From contig JACBXN010000020.1 in the NCBI GenBank assembly GCA_015863215.1, positions 1-34,777 on the forward strand: a DNA stretch of 34,777 bases, in the 5' to 3' direction. Below the pieces are notes generated by a model. The model did no database searches. It was given only the letters and a program-made list of their open reading frames with translations, and was not told the DNA's origin. Shown here in pieces: positions 24,759 through 32,505 of the stretch (its first letter is position 1; each line of letters opens with the position of its first letter). Position numbers and translations under genes: made by a program. The stretch is from Aerococcaceae bacterium DSM 111176 (GTDB lineage: Bacteria; Bacillota; Bacilli; Lactobacillales; Aerococcaceae).

Positions 24759-27113
24759 CTGAGTTCGAAGATTTTTCAAACACTAGAATTCGATAAAATT
24801 CAAAACCAATTACAAACGTATACTAAAACAGAAATAGCCAAAACAATGATTCAGCAAATTGCACCGTCGAATGATTATGACATTGTTCAGGAATGGCAAA
24901 ATGAAACCTCAGAATCATTAGGAATCATCAACAAAAACTATTCCATACCGATTCCTAGCATGATCAACTTAGAAAGTGCAATCAAGCGTTTAGAGCTAGG
25001 AGCTAGTCTAAACGGGCAAGAAATTGCGGCTATTGGCCGACTATTAACCTCTACCGATCAAGTGGGGGATTTTTTTAGCAGTCAAAAAGAAGAAGATAAT
25101 TTCTATCCAGCACTACAAAAATGGGTTGACCAAACGGTTTATTTACCTGATTTAGTGCGTGCGATTAATCAGGCAGTGAGTGAAGACGGGCAAATACTCA
25201 CAAGTGCATCGTCTGAATTAGCTAAAATACGACGTCAACAACAACAAGCTGAAGAACAAGTGCGCGAACGGTTAAATGACGTTCTAAAGAACCGGGCTAA
25301 TATGTTAAGTGATACTCTGATAACAATTCGTAATAATCGTTATGTATTGCCAGTTAAAGCAGAGTATCGTTCAAGTATTGGTGGAACGGTTCATGACCAA
25401 AGTTCAACCGGTCAGACACTTTATATGGAGCCACAGGTGGTTGTTAATTTAAATAACCGCCGTAATCAACTCCAAGTTGAGGAGCGCGCTGAAATTGACC
25501 GTATTTTACTAGAGCTATCAGGTGAATTAATGCCATATCACCATGATATTCGTCAAAATGAACGTATCATGGGACAGTTGGATTTCATTCAAGCACGTGG
25601 ACAATATGCAAGGACTTTAGGGGCAGTTAAACCCAAAATATCTGAGGATCGTTATGTTGCTTTATGGCAAGCGAGACATCCTCTGATTCCACAAGACCAG
25701 ATAGTTGCTAATGATATTATCATTGGTGAAGGATATAATGCATTGATTATCACTGGGCCGAATACGGGTGGTAAAACGATTCTCTTAAAAACTTTAGGGC
25801 TGTTACATTTAATGGGACAATCAGGACTGCATATTCCTGCTGAAGAGGGGAGTCAAATCGGTTTATTTGATCAAGTGTTCGCAGATATTGGGGACGAACA
25901 GTCGATTGAACAAAACTTATCGACCTTCTCCAGTCATATGACGAATATTGTTCAAATCATTGATAATGCAACCTATGAATCGCTATTACTCTTTGATGAG
26001 CTTGGATCTGGTACAGACCCACAGGAAGGGGCGGCACTTGCGATGGCGATTTTGGACTATATTCAAAAGGTCCAAGCCACAGTAATGGCGACTACCCATT
26101 ATCCAGAGTTGAAGGTATATGCGCATGAAACGCCTAAAACAATCAATGCCAGTATGGAATTTGATAGTGAGAGTTTATCACCGACATACCGTTTACTGAT
26201 TGGTATTCCCGGTCGATCGAATGCCATTGATATCTCGAAACGATTAGGATTAAGAGAGGATATTTTACAAAGTGCACAACAGGGCGTGTCTAAAGATAGT
26301 CAATCAATGAATGACTTGGTTGCCAATCTTGAACGTGAAAGACGTGAATCTGAACTAAAAAATGATCAAGCAAATCGAGCCCTCGACGAAGCAGAGAACT
26401 TTTTAAATGATTTGAAAACTGAATATCAACGTTTTATGGACCGTAAAGAGCGTCTAAATCAACAAGCAGTTGAAGAAGCAAATGAAAAAGTAAAAGAAGC
26501 TGAAGATAAGGCGAATAAAATCATTCAAGAAATCCGTGAATTGCAATTAGAGCAAGGTCAAAATACTACCATTAAAGAACATGTTTTAATTGATAAACAG
26601 AAGCAAATGGGAGATTTAAGACAACCTGAACATCTAAGGAAAAATAAAGTCCTTAAGAAAGCCAAAGATAAGAATACCTTCAAAGTTGGGGACGACGTTG
26701 AAGTGTTAACGTATGGTCAACGAGGTACAATCATTGAAGAGGCTGGTAAGGATTCCTTTGTTGTCCAAATGGGTATATTAAAAATGGCAATACCAGCAAA
26801 AGAATTACAGCCATTGAAGAAGGTTGAATCGAAACAAAATGTGAATGTTCAAAGAAGAGCAGGAAGTAAAGTTTCCACTCAATTAGACCTTAGAGGACAA
26901 CGCTATGAAGAAGCGATGTCTAATCTAAATACTTATCTTGATCAAGCACTTTTATCACATCATCCAATGGTAACGATTATTCATGGTATTGGAACGGGAG
27001 CCATCCGTGACGGGGTACAAAAAGCTTTGAAGAAACATCCTCAGGTGGATCACTTTAATTACTCTCCACCTAATGCAGGTGGCCATGGTTCAACTCAGGT
27101 TCATTTTAAATGA
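24759..27113 (+). CDS. mutS2: MutS2 endonuclease/ATPase (ribosome rescue, recombination)
   Basis: MutS2 lacks the mismatch-reading domain of MutS. It has a lever/clamp region, an ATPase domain with Walker A GPNTGGKTILLK (about 332-343) and Walker B LLLFDELGSGTDP (about 409-421), a long coiled coil (about 510-600), a KOW-like segment and a C-terminal Smr nuclease domain beginning LDLRGQRYEEA with HGIGTGAIRDGV. In B. subtilis it splits collided ribosomes; in other species it suppresses recombination. The start is odd. AAAGGGAG at 24743-24750 abuts the only standard in-frame start (GTG 24750), but CTG at 24759 lies eight bases on, and translation from there gives (M)SSKIFQTLEFDKI, which lines up with the usual MutS2 N terminus. 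I therefore place the start at CTG; the size is 784 residues. Confidence 0.92.
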   Translation: MSSKIFQTLEFDKIQNQLQTYTKTEIAKTMIQQIAPSNDYDIVQEWQNETSESLGIINKNYSIPIPSMINLESAIKRLELGASLNGQEIAAIGRLLTSTDQVGDFFSSQKEEDNFYPALQKWVDQTVYLPDLVRAINQAVSEDGQILTSASSELAKIRRQQQQAEEQVRERLNDVLKNRANMLSDTLITIRNNRYVLPVKAEYRSSIGGTVHDQSSTGQTLYMEPQVVVNLNNRRNQLQVEERAEIDRILLELSGELMPYHHDIRQNERIMGQLDFIQARGQYARTLGAVKPKISEDRYVALWQARHPLIPQDQIVANDIIIGEGYNALIITGPNTGGKTILLKTLGLLHLMGQSGLHIPAEEGSQIGLFDQVFADIGDEQSIEQNLSTFSSHMTNIVQIIDNATYESLLLFDELGSGTDPQEGAALAMAILDYIQKVQATVMATTHYPELKVYAHETPKTINASMEFDSESLSPTYRLLIGIPGRSNAIDISKRLGLREDILQSAQQGVSKDSQSMNDLVANLERERRESELKNDQANRALDEAENFLNDLKTEYQRFMDRKERLNQQAVEEANEKVKEAEDKANKIIQEIRELQLEQGQNTTIKEHVLIDKQKQMGDLRQPEHLRKNKVLKKAKDKNTFKVGDDVEVLTYGQRGTIIEEAGKDSFVVQMGILKMAIPAKELQPLKKVESKQNVNVQRRAGSKVSTQLDLRGQRYEEAMSNLNTYLDQALLSHHPMVTIIHGIGTGAIRDGVQKALKKHPQVDHFNYSPPNAGGHGSTQVHFK

Positions 27114-27125
27114 TAAGCATTACTT

Positions 27126-27154
27126 TTGACCGAGTTATGGATTAAACGTATAAT
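27126..27154 (+). promoter_or_regulatory. Promoter of trxA
   Basis: TTGACC at 27126-27131 and TATAAT at 27149-27154 with a 17-base spacer form a strong vegetative promoter. Confidence 0.82.
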
Positions 27155-27194
27155 AGCTTTAATACGAGAAATAATTTTTAAGGAGGAAATATAT

Positions 27195-27503
27195 ATGACA
27201 CAAGCAATAACAGATGCACAATTTGAAGAAAAAACATCAGACGGGCTAACATTAGTTGACTTCTGGGCACCATGGTGTGGACCATGTCGTATGCAATCAC
27301 CAATCATTGACGAATTAGATGAAGAGATGGACGATGTTTCATTCTACAAAATGAATGTTGATGAAGAGCAACAAACTGCTAGCCAATTTGGAATTATGTC
27401 AATTCCAACATTATTAGTTAAAAAAGATGGTGAAGTAGTTGAGAAATTAATTGGTGTACACGATAAAAATCGCTTAACTGAGATTTTAGCTAAACATCAA
27501 TAA
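27195..27503 (+). CDS. trxA: Thioredoxin
   Basis: TrxA is the small thiol-disulfide reductant of the cytoplasm, reduced by thioredoxin reductase. The 102-residue protein has the active site WCGPC (about residues 25-29, in DFWAPWCGPCRM) and the cis-proline in SIPTLLV, both as in the classic family. I take the ATG at 27195, which follows AAGGAGGAAATATAT; longer in-frame starts lie in the promoter. It is transcribed alone, from its own promoter to the terminator at 27565. In B. subtilis trxA is also found a few genes after mutS2. Confidence 0.97.
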   Translation: MTQAITDAQFEEKTSDGLTLVDFWAPWCGPCRMQSPIIDELDEEMDDVSFYKMNVDEEQQTASQFGIMSIPTLLVKKDGEVVEKLIGVHDKNRLTEILAKHQ

Positions 27504-27539
27504 TATTATCCTTTTTAGTACAATATTTAACTGTATTAA

Positions 27540-27556
27540 TTAGGTATTAAACCTAA
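27540..27556 (+). repeat. Small inverted repeat after trxA
   Basis: TTAGGT and ACCTAA flank five bases. It is a weak hairpin ahead of the main terminator, and its function is not known. Confidence 0.25.
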
Positions 27557-27564
27557 GAGGGCCG

Positions 27565-27609
27565 AAATGGCAATGACTGACTGTATATAGTCTGTCATTG
27601 CCATTTTTT
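27565..27609 (+). terminator. Terminator after trxA
   Basis: AAATGGCAATGACTGAC pairs with GTCTGTCATTGCCATTT (one T-T mismatch), with an eight-base loop and a run of six T. It is a strong intrinsic terminator about 60 bases after the stop codon. Confidence 0.88.
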
Positions 27610-27661
27610 GATTTGAATTATTTGATATCAAAGAAATATAATTTATCGATTTCACCCATGA

Positions 27662-27690
27662 TTGCGTAATGGCTTGAGATTCTCTATAAT
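27662..27690 (+). promoter_or_regulatory. Promoter of the ectodomain protein gene
   Basis: TTGCGT at 27662-27667 and TATAAT at 27685-27690 are 17 bases apart. Confidence 0.65.
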
Positions 27691-27710
27691 AATAAGGAAG
27701 AGGTGAGCAA

Positions 27711-29381
27711 ATGAAAGATGTAACAGATTCAACAGAAGAGAAGAAAGATACTAAGAAACGAAGTATGCGTTGTTTATATATACCCGCACTTATTGGGCTC
27801 GCAATTTATTACTATATCGCCTTGCCAGCGATTCATTATGCAGCAAGAGAATTTTGGTTCTTTTTATTTATTATAACAGTAATTGTTGTGATAATAGAAT
27901 TAATTAGTGATGGTTATGGAGCAGCTACTAAACTTAAAGATCAAAATTCAGTTGAAGTTAGTTTTGATAAAGATAACAATCCCTTTAAATCGAACAAGTA
28001 TAAATTTATCATTATATTTTGGGCACTGGTTCTTGTTATTGGTGGGGGAGCTTATTTAATACTATCTCCTATTTTCTTTGCTAATAATTATGCCAATATG
28101 ATTACAGTTGAAACCAAAGACTTTGCTGAAGATTTCCCAGAAACAGATTTAAGTCAGATTCCATTAGTAGATAGAGACACTGCTGAAAGATTGGGAGACC
28201 GTCAATTAGGTGCTCTAACAGAATTGGTATCTCAGTTTGAAGCAGCACCAGATTATACTCAAATTAATATTGATGGAGCACCTTACCGTGTTACTCCGCT
28301 GGAGTATGCTGGATTCTTTAGATGGGTGAATAATTTCCGTGACGGAATCCCTAATTATATTCGTGTTGATAATGTAACCGGAGATGTATCAATCGAAACT
28401 CCGCCAGCACCAATAAAATATAGTTACTCGGATTTGTTTAACCGTGATGTGTTACGCCGTTTAAGATTCCAATACCCATTTACGATTTTTGAACAACCGT
28501 CATTTGAAGTAGATGATGAAGGGATCCCGTACTATGTTGCGACTACGTATGAACGTAACTTCTTTATTCGTGAGCCGGAACCTTCAGGTGTTATTTTACT
28601 GAATGCCATGACAGGTGAAACAGAACATTATGAATTAGGGAATGTGCCTAACTGGGTTGACCGAGTGTATGGAGCGGATTTAATTCTTCATCAATTACAA
28701 ATGAGAGGGCATTATTCAGGCGGATATTTTAATTCATTATTTGCTAAAAATGGTGTGACTCAACCAACAGAAGGGTACAATTACATTCCGATGAATGATG
28801 ATTTGTACCTATATACTGGTGTTACGTCTGTGGTTGCAGATGAGTCGAATATTGGTTTTGTTTTAGTAAACCTACGTACGAAAGAATCTACGATGTATCC
28901 ATTAACGGCTGCTGAAGAATTCTCAGCCATGCAATCCGCAGAGGGTAGTGTACAAGAAACTGAATATACTGCAACTTTCCCATTATTAATTAATATTGGT
29001 GGAAGACCGATGTATATCTTGACGTTAAAAGATAATGGTGGATTAATTAAAGAATATGCTCTAGTTGACGCACAAAATTATCAAAATGTTATTACAGCGC
29101 CTAATGTAAATCTGTTAATGCAAAATTATGCCCTAGAAAATCCGGTAGATGAAACAGCAATCTTAGAAGCTACTGATTTAGCTGAATTAGAGGGACAGAT
29201 TGACGATATTCAAGCAGTAGTAGCTGATGGCGAAACAGTTTATTATTTCATGTTAGATGGTACTGTTTATACAGCAGAATTAACATTGAATAATCGTTTA
29301 CCATTTGTGGAGTCTGGAGATAGTGTCATCTTTAAAGCAACAGAAAATGGACAAGTAGTTGAATTCGAATTAGCTGAGTAA
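27711..29381 (+). CDS. Membrane-anchored protein with a large extracytoplasmic domain, function unknown
   Basis: This 556-residue protein has a short charged cytoplasmic head, three membrane segments (about 22-42, 47-66 and 98-122) and then about 430 residues that should lie outside the cell. The ectodomain is rich in beta-type motifs and has repeated stretches of the kind VDNVTGDVSI and LLNAMTGETEHY, which recall PepSY-like units. The segment YNYIPMNDDLYLYTGVTSV and the later ATFPLLINIGGRPMYILTLKD feel like those of a family found in other Firmicutes under names such as hypothetical or Tat-signal protein; this is from memory. No enzyme motif, lipobox or LPXTG is seen. The start follows GAGGTG. 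It sits between trxA and ddh, with its own promoter, and 29 bases ahead of ddh, so it may be co-transcribed with it. Confidence 0.8.
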   Translation: MKDVTDSTEEKKDTKKRSMRCLYIPALIGLAIYYYIALPAIHYAAREFWFFLFIITVIVVIIELISDGYGAATKLKDQNSVEVSFDKDNNPFKSNKYKFIIIFWALVLVIGGGAYLILSPIFFANNYANMITVETKDFAEDFPETDLSQIPLVDRDTAERLGDRQLGALTELVSQFEAAPDYTQINIDGAPYRVTPLEYAGFFRWVNNFRDGIPNYIRVDNVTGDVSIETPPAPIKYSYSDLFNRDVLRRLRFQYPFTIFEQPSFEVDDEGIPYYVATTYERNFFIREPEPSGVILLNAMTGETEHYELGNVPNWVDRVYGADLILHQLQMRGHYSGGYFNSLFAKNGVTQPTEGYNYIPMNDDLYLYTGVTSVVADESNIGFVLVNLRTKESTMYPLTAAEEFSAMQSAEGSVQETEYTATFPLLINIGGRPMYILTLKDNGGLIKEYALVDAQNYQNVITAPNVNLLMQNYALENPVDETAILEATDLAELEGQIDDIQAVVADGETVYYFMLDGTVYTAELTLNNRLPFVESGDSVIFKATENGQVVEFELAE

Positions 29382-29410
29382 TCAGTAGATATATCTAAAG
29401 GATGGTTTAA

Positions 29411-30388
29411 ATGATAAAAATTGGAATTATTGGTTATGGAAACTTAGGCCGCGGTGTTGAATTAGCAGTGAGTCAGCAAGATGACTTAGAATTGGTTGCT
29501 ATATTTTCACGCCGTGGGAAGAATGGGGTAACACCTGTTGATTCGACTGTGACCGTCGAACATGTTGACGAGATTCCCGCATATCAAGGAAAAATTGATG
29601 TGATGATTTTATGTGGTGGGTCAGCAACCGATTTACCTGAACAAACACCGGAGTATACGAAATACTTCAATACAGTAGATAGCTTTGATAACCATAGTCA
29701 AGTTCCGACACACTTTGAAACGGTGAATGACATTGCACTTGAAAATAATAAGGTATCAGTCATTTCAACAGGTTGGGACCCAGGGTTGTTCTCATTAATG
29801 CGTGTTTTAATGGAATCAATCCTTCCTAAGGGGGAGACAAATACTTTTTGGGGTAAAGGGGTTAGTCAAGGTCATTCGGACGCTGTAAGGCGAGTATCGG
29901 GCGTTAAACGTGCGGTTCAATATACTATCCCATCAGAGGATGCGATGAATAAAGTGCGTTCCGGTCAAGGAAGTAGTTTAACGACAAGAGATAAACACTT
30001 GCGTGAATGTTATGTTGTCGCTGAGACAGACGCGGATAAAGCTGAAATTAAGGAGAATATCGTGAGCATGCCGGCTTATTTCGCGGATTATGAAACGATT
30101 GTTCATTTTATTGATGAAGAGACATTTGAGCGTGACCATTCTTCAATGCCACATGGTGGATTTGTTATTCGATCAGGAGAAACAACAAAAGAGAGTCGTC
30201 AATTGATCGAATTTAGTTTGGCATTAGAATCAAATCCTGAATTTACAGCAAGTGTATTAACAGCTTGTGCAAGGGCTGCTTATTATTTAAACGAAAAAGA
30301 AGACTTTGGTGCTAAAACAATATTAGATATTCCTGTTCGTTATTTGGTTAATAAACCTTATTCTGAATTGCTACAAAAGTTCGTCTAA
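29411..30388 (+). CDS. ddh: meso-Diaminopimelate dehydrogenase
   Basis: Ddh makes meso-diaminopimelate in one step from tetrahydrodipicolinate, ammonia and NADPH, feeding lysine and cell-wall synthesis. The 325-residue protein starts with the Rossmann motif GIIGYGNLGRGVE (5-17). It has the substrate-site segments LCGGSATDLPEQ (68-79) and STGWDPGLFSLMRVL (119-133), and later HGGFVIRSG, all as in the Corynebacterium enzyme. The start follows AAAGGATGG. It lies after the ectodomain gene and before racE, which makes D-glutamate, so two wall-precursor genes are close together. Ddh is scattered among Lactobacillales, so its presence may reflect diaminopimelate-type wall chemistry or a lysine route. 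Confidence 0.93.
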   Translation: MIKIGIIGYGNLGRGVELAVSQQDDLELVAIFSRRGKNGVTPVDSTVTVEHVDEIPAYQGKIDVMILCGGSATDLPEQTPEYTKYFNTVDSFDNHSQVPTHFETVNDIALENNKVSVISTGWDPGLFSLMRVLMESILPKGETNTFWGKGVSQGHSDAVRRVSGVKRAVQYTIPSEDAMNKVRSGQGSSLTTRDKHLRECYVVAETDADKAEIKENIVSMPAYFADYETIVHFIDEETFERDHSSMPHGGFVIRSGETTKESRQLIEFSLALESNPEFTASVLTACARAAYYLNEKEDFGAKTILDIPVRYLVNKPYSELLQKFV

Positions 30389-30409
30389 TTAATTTAATAA
30401 TTAATCGTG

Positions 30410-30443
30410 CCCTCATATCACTTGGTATGGGGGTTATCTTTTG
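30410..30443 (+). terminator. Terminator after ddh
   Basis: CCCTCATA (30410-30417) pairs with TATGGGGG (30426-30433), with one T-G pair, followed by TTATCTTTTG. The T run is imperfect. Confidence 0.6.
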
Positions 30444-30487
30444 ATAAAATTCATAAGCAAATATTTAGGGAAGAGTAAGTGGATATA

Positions 30488-30496
30488 TGGTAGAAT
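30488..30496 (+). promoter_or_regulatory. Extended -10 of the racE operon
   Basis: TGGTAGAAT is an extended -10 about 25 bases ahead of racE. No good -35 was found. Confidence 0.4.
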
Positions 30497-30520
30497 AAAT
30501 GAGATAGAAGAGGTGATATG

Positions 30521-31363
30521 ATGCGTGATTTACCTATTGGTTTTTTAGATTCTGGCTTTGGAGGACTAACGGTAGTTAGACAGAGTTTAAAACAATTGCC
30601 CAATGAATCAATTATTTATATCGGAGATAGTGCAAGAGCACCTTATGGGCCAAGACCACTAGTAGAAGTAAAAAAATATATTAAACAATTAACTCATTTT
30701 TTAATGAATCAAGGTATTAAAATGTTAGTGATTGCCTGCAATACAGGAACTGCAGCAGCCTTAAATGAATTAAAAGATGAAATTCCCATTCCAGTCGTTG
30801 GCGTTATCCACGCGGGAAGTCGATCAGCCATCAAAATGACCGAAAATCAAAGGATTGGTGTCATTTGTACTCAAGGAACAGTAGAGAGTCATTTGTATCA
30901 AACGGTCATTCAAAATAAAGAAAAGAATGTCACAGTTTATGAACATGCTGTTCCAGAATTCGTCAAAATTGTAGAGGAACAACGTATTCAGGAACCCGAG
31001 ACGATGGAAACAATTAAACAAGATTTGTTCCCATTAAAAGAGCATAATATCGATACTTTGGTTTTAGGTTGTACGCATTACCCATTAATGCGCAACGAAA
31101 TCCAGGAAGTAATGGGACCGGATGTAACACTGATTGACTCTGGTGCAGAAACTATTAGTGAAGTAAGTGCGTTATTGGACTACTTTAATTTGAGTCGTAC
31201 ATCAGATGATAATGATAAAAATCCAGCCACACAAACTTATTTTACGACAGGTAATGGAGAAGGTTTTGAGAAATTTACACAAATATTATTTAATCAACCT
31301 GATTTAAAAGTCCAAGAAGTTGAAATAGTAGGAGATGAGCTTGTTGATAATAGCAACACATAA
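30521..31363 (+). CDS. racE: Glutamate racemase
   Basis: This enzyme makes D-glutamate for peptidoglycan. The 280-residue protein has the family's signatures: IGFLDSGFGGLTVV near the start with the first Asp-Ser, YIGDSARAPYGPRP, the first catalytic cysteine in VIACNTGTAAAL and the second in VLGCTHYPLM. The start is either of two ATG codons in a row; the second (30521) is better spaced from AAGAGG at 30508-30513. Its last about 20 residues overlap the next gene in another frame. racE-rdgB-ysnB form a tightly overlapping operon; in B. subtilis racE (murI), ysnA and ysnB are also close together. The C-terminal tail after about 265 is short and acidic. Confidence 0.95.
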   Translation: MRDLPIGFLDSGFGGLTVVRQSLKQLPNESIIYIGDSARAPYGPRPLVEVKKYIKQLTHFLMNQGIKMLVIACNTGTAAALNELKDEIPIPVVGVIHAGSRSAIKMTENQRIGVICTQGTVESHLYQTVIQNKEKNVTVYEHAVPEFVKIVEEQRIQEPETMETIKQDLFPLKEHNIDTLVLGCTHYPLMRNEIQEVMGPDVTLIDSGAETISEVSALLDYFNLSRTSDDNDKNPATQTYFTTGNGEGFEKFTQILFNQPDLKVQEVEIVGDELVDNSNT

Positions 31364-31952
31364 CAAAGGTAAGTTACATGAATTTGAATTAATGTTTAAA
31401 CAAATCGAGTTAAACTTGCCACTAGAAACGATGGCTAATTATCCAGAGTTAGATGAAGTTAAAGAAACTGGTAAAACATTTGAAGAAAATGCAAGACTCA
31501 AAGCTGAAACAATCGCACAACTAACAAATCAAATCGTTCTGGCTGATGATTCAGGTCTGGTTATACCAGGTTTGAATGGAGAGCCAGGTGTGTATAGTGC
31601 CCGTTATAGTGGGGATGACCATAATGATTACCAGAATAATCTAAAAGTTTTAGAGCAATTAGCAGAGCGATCACCTGAAAATCGTGAAGCCTATTTTGTG
31701 TCTTGTATCGTTGTGAGCTATCTCGGTAAGGAATCTCTAGTGGTTGAAGGGCGCGCTTATGGTGAGATTTTAGATGAACTGTCAGGAGATCAAGGATTTG
31801 GTTATGATCCTTTATTTTATGTAGCAGACCAGGACCTTACATTTGCTCAAATGACCACAGAACAAAAGAACGCATTAAGCCACCGCGGTGCAGCAATTAA
31901 AAAACTACGCGAATTACTACCAAAATGGTTGGAGGCGAATGATTTAATATGA
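31341..31952 (+). CDS. rdgB: XTP/dITP diphosphatase (RdgB/HAM1 family)
   Basis: The enzyme cuts non-canonical purine triphosphates (XTP, dITP) to the monophosphate and keeps them out of DNA and RNA. Seen in the 203-residue protein: IIATHNKGKLHEF at the start, TFEENARLKAE, LADDSGLVIPGLNGEPGVYSARY and the late GFGYDPLFY, FAQMTTEQKNALSHRG, all typical. Its reading frame begins inside racE. An ATG at 31335 abuts AGGAG (31330-31334), too close to use, whereas TTG at 31341 lies six bases on and gives the usual short N terminus, so I prefer TTG. The stop overlaps the start of ysnB (ATGA), so translation is coupled. Confidence 0.94.
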   Translation: MLIIATHNKGKLHEFELMFKQIELNLPLETMANYPELDEVKETGKTFEENARLKAETIAQLTNQIVLADDSGLVIPGLNGEPGVYSARYSGDDHNDYQNNLKVLEQLAERSPENREAYFVSCIVVSYLGKESLVVEGRAYGEILDELSGDQGFGYDPLFYVADQDLTFAQMTTEQKNALSHRGAAIKKLRELLPKWLEANDLI

Positions 31953-32464
31953 AATTTTTAGTGATGAGTGATAATCACGGTCGCTATTTAAAAGTACAAG
32001 AAGTCATTGATACTTGGCGGGATAAAGTCGACTACATATTCCATACTGGAGACTCAGAATTTCCATCAGAAGATGTAATATGGGACCAAGTTGACGGTGT
32101 AGTCACAGGAAATATGGATTTTGATCGTGGTTACCGCCAGCAAATGGTGAAAAACACACCGGTAGGAAATGTTTACTTATCTCACGGACATTTAACAGGC
32201 GTTAATCGAGGTTATAAAGAAATTTTTGAAGCAGGAAAGAAAGAAAATGCCAATTTTATCTTTCATGGACATACTCATCGATTATATGCTGAATATGTTG
32301 ATAGGATCCTTTTATTGAATCCTGGTAGTTTAAATCAATCAAGAGGTGAGCATCCCGAGCGAACCTTTGCAATTGTTGAAGTTGGGGATGAACAAATAGA
32401 GGTACAGTACTATAATGATGAAAATCAGCCATTAGAACAATTACATTTTACATTTAAACGATAA
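31949..32464 (+). CDS. ysnB: YfcE/YsnB-type metallophosphoesterase
   Basis: This 171-residue calcineurin-like phosphoesterase has the metal-binding motifs in order: SDNHGRY (about 7-13), HTGDSE (about 31-36), GNMDFD, LSHGH and FHGHTHRLY, then LNPGSLNQSRG. Family members cut phosphodiesters in vitro; the natural substrate is not firmly known. The start overlaps the rdgB stop by four bases. It is the last gene of the racE operon and ends at a bidirectional terminator. Confidence 0.92.
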   Translation: MKFLVMSDNHGRYLKVQEVIDTWRDKVDYIFHTGDSEFPSEDVIWDQVDGVVTGNMDFDRGYRQQMVKNTPVGNVYLSHGHLTGVNRGYKEIFEAGKKENANFIFHGHTHRLYAEYVDRILLLNPGSLNQSRGEHPERTFAIVEVGDEQIEVQYYNDENQPLEQLHFTFKR

Positions 32465-32504
32465 AAAAACGAGCGAATAAGATTATTCTTAATCGCTCGT
32501 TTTC
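32465..32504. terminator. Bidirectional terminator between ysnB and the MscS gene
   Basis: AAAAACGAGCGAATAA pairs with TTAATCGCTCGTTTT (one mismatch around the loop), eight-base loop. An A run precedes the stem and T-rich sequence follows it; the genes on either side converge. Confidence 0.85.
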
Positions 32505-32505
32505 T

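Noticed and set aside
27126-27194. Longer thioredoxin from 27126
   Set aside because: The extension overlaps the -35 and -10 of the trxA promoter.
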